From Acholeplasmataceae bacterium (GTDB lineage: Bacteria; Bacillota_I; Bacilli_A; Acholeplasmatales; Acholeplasmataceae): a DNA stretch of 20,273 bases. The translations under genes and the position numbers were made by a program. Below, piece after piece: positions 14,465-20,273 of this stretch; positions within the stretch are counted from its first letter, which is position 1; each line of letters begins with the position of its first letter. Under the pieces are notes generated by a model, which was not told the DNA's origin, made no database searches, and was given only the letters and a program-made list of their open reading frames with translations. The stretch covers positions 1 through 20,273 of the forward strand of contig JAFGTI010000041.1 in the NCBI GenBank assembly GCA_016934175.1, written 5' to 3'.

Positions 14465-14534
14465 TTGCGTTTAGCCTCGAATAAACATATAATTAGGATA
14501 AATTTGTATCGTATGAAAATATAAAAAAGAGGAG
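14465..14534 (+). promoter_or_regulatory. Promoter and RBS of the ula operon
   Basis: TTGCGT (14465-14470) and TATAAT (14488-14493) are 17 bp apart. AGGAG at 14530-14534 is 13 bases from the ulaG ATG, longer than usual. No other start codon fits, since an in-frame TAA lies at 14542-14544. Confidence 0.65.
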
Positions 14535-14547
14535 TTGGTCGTAAAAT

Positions 14548-15609
14548 ATGTCAAAAGTTGATGAGATTACAAAAGATTCATGGCTCAGAAGTACATTTCC
14601 TGAATGGGGAACATGGCTAAACGAAGAAATAGATGAAGAGGTTGTTAAACCCGGAACTGTTGCTCTTTGGTGGACTGGATGCATGGGTTTTTGGCTTAAA
14701 ACAGAAAAGAATACAAATATTGCAGTCGATCTTTGGTTTGGTAATGGTAAAAGAACACAGAAAAACAAGTTAATGGTTCAAGGACATCAAATGGCAAATA
14801 TGTCCGGCGGTAGACTTGTTCAACCAAATCGCAGAGCTCAACCATTTGTTTTGGATCCATTTGAAGTGAGAAACTTAGATGCTGTTGTCGCAACACATTA
14901 TCATGCTGATCATATGGATGTAAGTTTTGCATCAGCAGTTTTAAAGAACATAAAAGAACCTATTCCTTTTATTGGACCACAAGCTTCAGTTAATTTATGG
15001 ATTAAATGGGGTGTCCCAGCTGAACGTTGTATCGTTGTAAAACCTGGCGATACAATTAAAATTAAGGATGTTGAAATTGTAGCACTTGATTCTTTTGATA
15101 GAACTTGTTTAGTCACTCAAGATAAGTATGAACCTCTTGCTGGTACTATTCCTAATATGGATGAAAAAGCAGTGAACTATTTATTTAAAACTTCAGGAGG
15201 TAATATCTATGATGCTGCTGATTCTCATTATTCAATTAGTTTTGCTGATCATGGAAAGAAGCATAAGATTGACGTTGCATTTGGAGCATATGGTGAAAAT
15301 CCAGTCGGTATTGCAGATAAACAAACATCAGTTGATCTATTAAGAATGGCAGAAGCATTACAAACTAAAGTGATGATTCCACTGCATTATGATATTTGGA
15401 CAAATTTCATGGCTGATCCAAAAGAAATTTTATTCCTTTATGAAATGCGTAAATATAGACTTCAATATAAATTTGAACCATTCATTTGGGAAGTTGGCGG
15501 TAAATATATTTATCCCGATGATTTAGGAAAACGTGAATATCATCACAGAAGAGGATTTGAAGACGCATTTGAACACGAACAGAATATACCTTTCAAATCT
15601 TTATTATAG
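14548..15609 (+). CDS. ulaG: L-ascorbate-6-phosphate lactonase UlaG
   Basis: UlaG hydrolyses L-ascorbate 6-phosphate to 3-keto-L-gulonate 6-phosphate in the cytosol, using a metallo-beta-lactamase fold and Mn. The 353-residue length matches the E. coli enzyme (354), and similarity by eye runs end to end, from MSKVxxIT and STFPEWG at the N-terminus to PFKSxL at the C-terminus. The metal motif is THYHADHMD, giving His117, His119, Asp121 and His122. FDRT and the ADSHYS segment are also conserved, with Ala in place of the Gly seen in E. coli GDSHYS. It is the first gene of the operon, with the PTS genes following at short spacing. This is one of the surest assignments in the window. Confidence 0.95.
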   Translation: MSKVDEITKDSWLRSTFPEWGTWLNEEIDEEVVKPGTVALWWTGCMGFWLKTEKNTNIAVDLWFGNGKRTQKNKLMVQGHQMANMSGGRLVQPNRRAQPFVLDPFEVRNLDAVVATHYHADHMDVSFASAVLKNIKEPIPFIGPQASVNLWIKWGVPAERCIVVKPGDTIKIKDVEIVALDSFDRTCLVTQDKYEPLAGTIPNMDEKAVNYLFKTSGGNIYDAADSHYSISFADHGKKHKIDVAFGAYGENPVGIADKQTSVDLLRMAEALQTKVMIPLHYDIWTNFMADPKEILFLYEMRKYRLQYKFEPFIWEVGGKYIYPDDLGKREYHHRRGFEDAFEHEQNIPFKSLL

Positions 15610-15618
15610 GAGGATATC

Positions 15619-16071
15619 ATGTTATTACACGACATTATTAAAAAGAAACATTATCTCTTTTTAGACAAAGTTGATACATGGCAAGAAGCAATTCGAATGA
15701 GTTGCAAACCACTAGAAGATGATGGAACCGTTGAACCAAGCTATGCTGAACTAATTATTGAGTGTATTGATAAATATGGACCTTACATTGTATTGTTTCC
15801 AAATTACGCAATGCCTCACTCTACAGAAAATGCAGTAGGAGTTAATGGGACAGCCATTTCATTTATGAAACTCAAGGAACCCATCTCATTTGATCCCAAT
15901 GATTCATCTAAAGATGCAAAGGTGTTCTTCACGCTTGCAGCAGTAGATAAAGATCAACATGTTGAAAATATGCAACAATTATTTGAAATGTTGACCGATG
16001 AGCAGTTGTTAGAAGATTTATTATGGGTAAGTACAGTAGAGGATCTAAAAAACCTCGCTGAAAAAAAATAG
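15619..16071 (+). CDS. ulaC: PTS ascorbate-type EIIA component
   Basis: This 150-residue cytosolic protein is a PTS_EIIA_2 (mannitol/fructose/ascorbate) domain. The phosphorylated His is His68 in NYAMPHS. The segments ISFMKLKEPISFDP and VFFTLAAVDKDQHVENMQQL are typical of the fold. It would take phosphate from HPr and pass it to EIIB (UlaB). A GGAGG site lies right after the ulaG stop. Its position between ulaG and ulaA supports the ascorbate assignment over mannitol or galactitol, whose EIIA domains are similar. Confidence 0.88.
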   Translation: MLLHDIIKKKHYLFLDKVDTWQEAIRMSCKPLEDDGTVEPSYAELIIECIDKYGPYIVLFPNYAMPHSTENAVGVNGTAISFMKLKEPISFDPNDSSKDAKVFFTLAAVDKDQHVENMQQLFEMLTDEQLLEDLLWVSTVEDLKNLAEKK

Positions 16072-16086
16072 AAATAGGAGAGAAAA

Positions 16087-17568
16087 ATGGACGCAGTATT
16101 AGATTTTTTACTTAGTATTTGGAAATTCTTTGCGGATAACATTTTAACCCAACCAGCTTATTTTATCGGGCTAATCGTTGTTTTAGGTTATATGTTACTG
16201 AGAAGACCATGGTATGAAGTTTTATCTGGTTTCGTTAAAGCTACAGCAGGTTATTTAATTCTTGGTGTTGGTGCTGGCGGATTAGTTGGAAACTTTAGAC
16301 CAATCTTAGTAGGGTTGAAAGATCGTTTTCAACTAGATGCAATGGTTATTGATCCATATTTTGGACAAAATGCAGTTCAATCAGGCTTAGATGCAATGGG
16401 TACAGCATTCTCAGCAGTAATTGTATTGTTGTTAGTAGCATTCATCTTTAATATTACTTTGGTGGCATTTAAGAAATATACAAAGATGAGAGCAATATTC
16501 ACAACAGGGCACGTACAAGTACAACAAGCTGCAACAGCTTTCTGGTTAGTATTATTTGCATTCCCAACATTAGCTGACACTTGGCTATTAGTTATTATGG
16601 GCTTACTTTTAGGCTTATACTGGGCAGTTGGTACTAACTTAACTGTTAAACCTACTCAAGACTTAACAGATGGTGCTGGATTCTCTATTGCCCATCAACA
16701 AATGTTTGGATTAGCTGTTATCTCTAATTTAGCAGCAAGAATGAATTCTGGTAAGAACAAGTCAAAGAGACTTGAAGATATGCAATTTCCTGGTTGGTTA
16801 TCAATCTTTAATGAAAATATAGTTGCTACTTCAATTTTGATGATGTTATTCTTTGGAACAATCTTATTGATTTTAGGTAAAGATTATTTAACAACTGCTG
16901 GATTCTTAGGTGTTGGTAAATCATTCTTCTTCTATATCATTACAACAGCATTGAACTTCGCAGTTTATCTAACGATTCTACAATTAGGTGTTCGTACATT
17001 CGTTACTGAACTTTCTGCATCATTTAGAGGTATTTCTGAAAAATTATTACCTGGTGCTGTTCCTGGTGTTGACTGTGCCGTATCATATGGTTTCGGTTCT
17101 CCGAACGCAGTTACTGTCGGTTTCTTATTTGGTGCATTCGGACAATTCTTAGCAATTGGCGCATTAATCTTATTAAAGAGCCCTGTATTAGTTATTGCAG
17201 GATTCGTTCCAGTATTCTTTGATAATGCAACAATCGCTGTATTTGCTAATAATAAAGGTGGCGTTCGTGCTGCTATGTTATTCCCATTTATTGCTGGTTT
17301 ACTTCAAGTCTTTGGTTCAGCATTTATTGCTAGCTGGGTTGGACTTGCAGCTTATGGCGGATATCTTGGAATGTTAGACTGGGCTGTATTATGGCCAGTA
17401 TTCACAATACTTATGAAGTATTTAAGCTTTGCAGGTGTAGCATTAATTGTTGTTGGTTTAGTTCTTATTCCTCAACTTCAATATCGCGCAGACAAAAAGA
17501 ATTATTTCTTAGTTACTGATGATTACGAACAATATAAAGCTAACAAAGCGGCTGAATTAAAGGTATAA
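16087..17568 (+). CDS. ulaA: PTS L-ascorbate transporter EIIC component
   Basis: This 493-residue polytopic membrane protein carries ascorbate through the membrane with phosphorylation by EIIB. Roughly ten or more hydrophobic segments span the protein. Family features I recognise from UlaA/SgaT are NILTQPAYFIGLIVVLGYML near the N-terminus, TAGYLILGVGAGGLVGNFRPI, DGAGFSIAHQQMFG, and the stretch around VPGVDCAVSYGFGSPNAV. It is slightly longer than the E. coli protein, mostly through a charged C-terminal tail (YRADKKNYFLVTDDYEQYK). AGGAGAG is the ribosome site. ulaB follows within 50 bases. Confidence 0.93.
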   Translation: MDAVLDFLLSIWKFFADNILTQPAYFIGLIVVLGYMLLRRPWYEVLSGFVKATAGYLILGVGAGGLVGNFRPILVGLKDRFQLDAMVIDPYFGQNAVQSGLDAMGTAFSAVIVLLLVAFIFNITLVAFKKYTKMRAIFTTGHVQVQQAATAFWLVLFAFPTLADTWLLVIMGLLLGLYWAVGTNLTVKPTQDLTDGAGFSIAHQQMFGLAVISNLAARMNSGKNKSKRLEDMQFPGWLSIFNENIVATSILMMLFFGTILLILGKDYLTTAGFLGVGKSFFFYIITTALNFAVYLTILQLGVRTFVTELSASFRGISEKLLPGAVPGVDCAVSYGFGSPNAVTVGFLFGAFGQFLAIGALILLKSPVLVIAGFVPVFFDNATIAVFANNKGGVRAAMLFPFIAGLLQVFGSAFIASWVGLAAYGGYLGMLDWAVLWPVFTILMKYLSFAGVALIVVGLVLIPQLQYRADKKNYFLVTDDYEQYKANKAAELKV

Positions 17569-17615
17569 TAGAAATATAAGGTTTTAAATTACGTTTTTTG
17601 AAAGGAGACGAATTT

Positions 17616-17921
17616 ATGATTAAAGTATTGGTATCATGCGCTAATGGTGCAGGCACAAGTTTATTAATGAAAATTAATGTAGAAAAGGTGCTCAAACAAT
17701 TAGAGGTTCCAGTTATGAAAATTCATCATTGTTCGCTTTCTGAAGGCAAGAGTTCCGCAATGCAATATGATTTGATTTTCTGTCCCTTGAATTTTATTGA
17801 TATGTTTAAAGCACCAATGGAAAAGGGAAAAATTGTCATTGGATTAAGAAACGTTATGTCTCAGGCAGAAGCAACAGAAAAAATTATTGCAGCGGGTGTC
17901 GTTGAAAAATATAAAAAATAA
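17616..17921 (+). CDS. ulaB: PTS ascorbate-type EIIB component
   Basis: The 101-residue protein is an EIIB of the lactose/ascorbate-type fold with the phosphocysteine loop SCANGAGTS, the active Cys being Cys8. It passes phosphate from EIIA to the incoming sugar. I place the start at the ATG at 17616, which has AAAGGAG at good distance. The longer frame beginning with TTG at 17598 would put that ribosome site inside the coding region. It completes the IIA-IIC-IIB set, all three as separate proteins, as in E. coli ulaABC but in a different order. Confidence 0.9.
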   Translation: MIKVLVSCANGAGTSLLMKINVEKVLKQLEVPVMKIHHCSLSEGKSSAMQYDLIFCPLNFIDMFKAPMEKGKIVIGLRNVMSQAEATEKIIAAGVVEKYKK

Positions 17922-17932
17922 GTCATAGATGT

Positions 17933-17965
17933 CTGTGGGTGGTGAAGAAAATTCACTACCCACAG
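17933..17965 (+). other. Strong intercistronic RNA hairpin without a U tract
   Basis: CTGTGGGTGGTGAA (17933-17946) pairs with TTCACTACCCACAG (17952-17965) over 14 positions with one G-T wobble and a five-base GAAAA loop. The stem is far richer in G and C than its surroundings. No T tract follows (TACAACTT), so it is not a standard terminator. It sits 12 bases after the ulaB stop and before the HAD gene. A role in mRNA 3'-end protection or in adjusting expression of the PTS genes against downstream genes is an inference. Confidence 0.7.
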
Positions 17966-18016
17966 TACAACTTATAGCCACTTTTTGTGGACAATGAAGA
18001 TGGTAGAGGATCTCAA

Positions 18017-18862
18017 ATGGAATTAGAATTACTGAAAATGAAGGGCAAGAATATTCAGCTTGTTGTTTTTGATTTGGATGGCACACTTTTGACTTCAAAT
18101 CACGATATTTCTTACCATAGTAAACTCGCCATAAATGAATTGAGAAAAAAAGGAATCAAAGTTTGTATAGCATCTGGAAGAATATTTACGATGCTTCGAA
18201 GTTATTATGAACTCTTAGAGCTCAAGGACTATGCAATTTCTTCAAATGGTGCTGGTATAGATGATTTAGGAAAGAATCAACCGATTCAGCAATTATTTGT
18301 TGACGCTGATGATGCAAAAAAGGTCGTTGAGTTTTGTGTATTAGAACATATAGAATGTAACATATTAAAAAGAGAAGCATGCTTCTTTCAACCCTTTAGT
18401 AAACGATTAATTCGTTTTAATATTTATAATGAAATAGCAAAAGAACAAGGATCTCAAGAAATTAAGATTATTCAGTATGAATCAGGTATTGATGATTATA
18501 AACATATTGAAAAATTACTCATTTTTGAAACAAATTCAATAAAGATAAAAAAGGTAAAAAACTTTGTTGATCAACATACAAACCTCATTCATACGACTTC
18601 TGGAAATGGTTATTTAGATGTTTCTAGTTTTGGTGTGAGTAAAGGTGAAGCTGTTACTAAGATTGCTGAACATTTAGCAATTGATTTGGAACATGTTTGC
18701 GTCTTTGGAGATTATGATAATGATATTAGTATGTTTAAAGTTGCTGGAATATCTGTAGCACCTTCTAATGCAAGCAAAAACGCATTAAAACATGCAGATT
18801 TTATTACCTTATCAAATGATGATGAAGGCATAGCATATGCAGTTAAAGAATTACTATTATAA
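18017..18862 (+). CDS. HAD-superfamily sugar phosphatase, Cof type
   Basis: The 281-residue protein belongs to the Cof/YbiV subgroup of HAD hydrolases. Motif I is VVFDLDGTLL with Asp19 (nucleophile) and Asp21, motif II is near CIASGR, SSNGAGI opens the C2 cap, a Lys in SKGEAV serves as motif III, and GDYDNDISM is motif IV. Such enzymes dephosphorylate sugar phosphates or cofactors. In this operon it could drain a phosphorylated intermediate of ascorbate breakdown, which is inference. I prefer the ATG at 18017, with AGAGGA upstream, over a GTG at 17987 that would add ten residues and has no clear ribosome site. Confidence 0.85.
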   Translation: MELELLKMKGKNIQLVVFDLDGTLLTSNHDISYHSKLAINELRKKGIKVCIASGRIFTMLRSYYELLELKDYAISSNGAGIDDLGKNQPIQQLFVDADDAKKVVEFCVLEHIECNILKREACFFQPFSKRLIRFNIYNEIAKEQGSQEIKIIQYESGIDDYKHIEKLLIFETNSIKIKKVKNFVDQHTNLIHTTSGNGYLDVSSFGVSKGEAVTKIAEHLAIDLEHVCVFGDYDNDISMFKVAGISVAPSNASKNALKHADFITLSNDDEGIAYAVKELLL

Positions 18863-18875
18863 GGAGTATAGACTG

Positions 18876-19910
18876 ATGAAAATAGAAAAGTTAGTTTTAG
18901 GTGAAATGTATCGTGCTTATTCAACAGGTAGTGTTAGAATTGATGGAGAACTTCATGCTATTATTGCTAGTGAAGCAATTGATGGGATGTGCCTAGCTTA
19001 TCATGGAGAAAACTTTGACCAAACAAAGGTTGTTTGGGAAAAAGCGGGTGGAACGATGTCTATTGTTCCTATTCCTGATACCAATGGAGAATTTTTAGCT
19101 GTTCAAAATTTCTTTCCAGGATTTAATGGATTAACTTCAAAAGTTGTTCATGTTGTACCCAAAGGTGATGGATTTGAAGTTAGAGATTTTATTGATTTAC
19201 CTTATTTGCACCGATTTGATATTATTACAAGAAATGGTGTGAATTACTTTTTAGGTGCAGCTTTATGTACATCTAAAACTGATAGAGAAGATTGGTCTGA
19301 TCCAGGAAAAGTTTATGTAGGAATTCTTCCTAGTGATTTATCAAAAGGGATGGAAGTCAAACCTATTTATGAGAACTTAACCCATAATCATGGATACTAT
19401 CAAGCAACATATGAAGGAAAACCAGCGGGATACGTTACCTCTGATGAAGGTGTATTTGTATTTGTTCCACCTTTTAATAAAAAGGAAGTCTGGGAAGTGC
19501 ATCATATTATTAAAAAAAGAGTGAGTGATGTTGCAGTTTTTGACATTGATGGCGATGGAGAAGATGAAATCTTGTCTATCGAACCTTTTCATGGTAAAGA
19601 AATGCACATTTATAAAAAAATTAATAATCAATATGAAATTGTTTATACAGTTGATAGACCAATCGAGTTTGCTCATGCAATTTGTGGAACAACACTAAGA
19701 GGAAAACCAGTGTTTGTTTGTGGGATTAGAAGATTGAGTGCTGAATTATTTTATATTGAATATCACAAAGAAACAAATTCTTTTGAATGTGTAGTTATTG
19801 ATGAAAATATTGGAACTGCAAATATCGTTGTTGTTAATGAAGAAGATCGCGATATCATTGTTGCAGCTAACAATACGATTCATCAGGCTGCTTTATATAT
19901 TATCAAATAA
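18876..19910 (+). CDS. Cytoplasmic FG-GAP/VCBS-like beta-propeller protein of unknown function
   Basis: I do not recognise a named family. The 344-residue product is rich in short beta-strand patterns and carries one clear FG-GAP/VCBS-type calcium loop, VAVFDIDGDGEDEIL (219-233). Weaker repeat-like blocks surround it (around 60-75, 110-130, 185-200 and 270-285), consistent with a beta-propeller. There is no signal peptide or membrane helix, which is unusual because most FG-GAP proteins are secreted. The start at 18876 is chosen for AAGGAG just upstream. A longer frame from 18837 would overlap the HAD gene. It lies inside the ascorbate operon between the phosphatase and ulaF, so it may be an enzyme or sensor of sugar-acid metabolism. 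Propeller-fold lactonases exist, but no catalytic residues can be named. Confidence 0.7.
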   Translation: MKIEKLVLGEMYRAYSTGSVRIDGELHAIIASEAIDGMCLAYHGENFDQTKVVWEKAGGTMSIVPIPDTNGEFLAVQNFFPGFNGLTSKVVHVVPKGDGFEVRDFIDLPYLHRFDIITRNGVNYFLGAALCTSKTDREDWSDPGKVYVGILPSDLSKGMEVKPIYENLTHNHGYYQATYEGKPAGYVTSDEGVFVFVPPFNKKEVWEVHHIIKKRVSDVAVFDIDGDGEDEILSIEPFHGKEMHIYKKINNQYEIVYTVDRPIEFAHAICGTTLRGKPVFVCGIRRLSAELFYIEYHKETNSFECVVIDENIGTANIVVVNEEDRDIIVAANNTIHQAALYIIK

Positions 19911-19926
19911 GAAAGGATGTGTGATT

Positions 19927-20273
19927 ATGCTAAATGAGACTAAACAAAAAGTATTAAAGGCAAATTTATTATTGCCCGAATATCAGTTAGTAAAATTTAC
20001 TTGGGGTAATGTTTCTCAAAGAGATGAAGATACCGGATATATTGTAATCAAGCCTTCTGGTGTTAAATATGAAAATTTAACAGAGGAAAATATGGTTGTC
20101 TTAAATCTTGATGGCAAAATCATAGAAGGCGAACTTAATCCTTCAAGTGATACAAAGACACATCTTGAAGTTTATAAAGCTTTTCCTGAAGTGAAAGGTA
20201 TATGTCATGTCCATTCAACTTATGCGACTGCTTATGCACAAGCAGGAAAGCCAATTCGTGCATTAGGGACAAC
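19927..20273 (+). CDS. ulaF: L-ribulose-5-phosphate 4-epimerase, N-terminal part (UlaF/AraD family)
   Basis: The gene runs off the window after 115 complete codons. The visible part shows the class II aldolase/epimerase signatures: GNVSQRD (27-33), IKPSGV (41-46), the phosphate-binding NPSSDT (71-76) and the zinc-binding pair His94 and His96 in CHVHSTYAT, followed by ALGT. The enzyme interconverts L-ribulose 5-phosphate and D-xylulose 5-phosphate, the last step of the ascorbate route. The arabinose enzyme AraD is very similar, so the ulaF name rests on the operon. AAAGGATG is the ribosome site, and the gap to the preceding gene is short. The remaining C-terminal half, with any further metal ligand, is not in view. 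Confidence 0.9.
   Translation, partial: MLNETKQKVLKANLLLPEYQLVKFTWGNVSQRDEDTGYIVIKPSGVKYENLTEENMVVLNLDGKIIEGELNPSSDTKTHLEVYKAFPEVKGICHVHSTYATAYAQAGKPIRALGT

Noticed and set aside
1..20273. CRISPR array, transposon ends, prophage, toxin-antitoxin or defence genes
   Set aside because: I found no regularly spaced repeats, no transposase or integrase frames, and no recognisable defence or toxin proteins on either strand.

Overview
The window is AT-rich DNA from a low-GC bacterium. TGG encodes Trp and TGA is a genuine stop (the gene ending at 1102), so the standard bacterial code is used and not the Mycoplasma UGA=Trp code. Short intergenic gaps, AGGAG-type ribosome binding sites, sigma-A-like promoters, cre-like boxes and U-tailed hairpins point to a Bacillota or Acholeplasma/Izemoplasma-like fermenter. 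That placement is inferred from style, not from a marker gene.

Layout. (1) 1-102: the tail of an upstream gene, closed by a terminator. (2) 188-1874: ridA, a small four-helix membrane protein and a class I methyltransferase in one compact unit ending in a terminator. (3) 2002-4317: a MacB-type ABC ATPase-permease fusion. (4) 4350-5195 on the minus strand: an AraC-family regulator, divergent from a tightly coupled Gfo/Idh/MocA oxidoreductase and two TIM-barrel sugar isomerase/epimerases (5347-8137). The set resembles a 3-keto-glycoside or inositol-type sugar pathway. (5) 8246-9166: a ribokinase-type kinase with its own promoter. (6) 9334-12736: tryptophanase, butyrate kinase and phosphate butyryltransferase, with a cre-like box upstream. 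(7) 12768-14321 on the minus strand: a two-helix membrane protein followed by a DeoR-family regulator. (8) 14548 to the window end: an L-ascorbate operon ulaG-ulaC-ulaA-ulaB, then a HAD phosphatase, an unexplained cytoplasmic FG-GAP-like protein, and the start of ulaF/araD.

How it fits together. The ula genes would import ascorbate as its 6-phosphate through the PTS, open the lactone (UlaG) and finish through a pentose-phosphate 4-epimerase (UlaF). The UlaD decarboxylase and UlaE 3-epimerase are not in view. The DeoR gene and the ula operon are divergent around a shared 226-bp region holding two good opposing promoters and a cre-like palindrome that covers the minus-strand -35. The tryptophanase unit would give indole, ammonia and pyruvate, and Buk/Ptb would give ATP from an acyl-CoA. 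Together this is an accessory catabolic region for scavenging sugar acids, glycosides and amino acids under carbon catabolite control.

I saw no CRISPR array, insertion sequence, prophage gene, tRNA, rRNA or defence system. The least explained parts are the FG-GAP-like protein, a strong hairpin without a U-tract inside the ula operon, and the tnaA-buk-ptb gene combination. No intergenic gap exceeds 300 bases.
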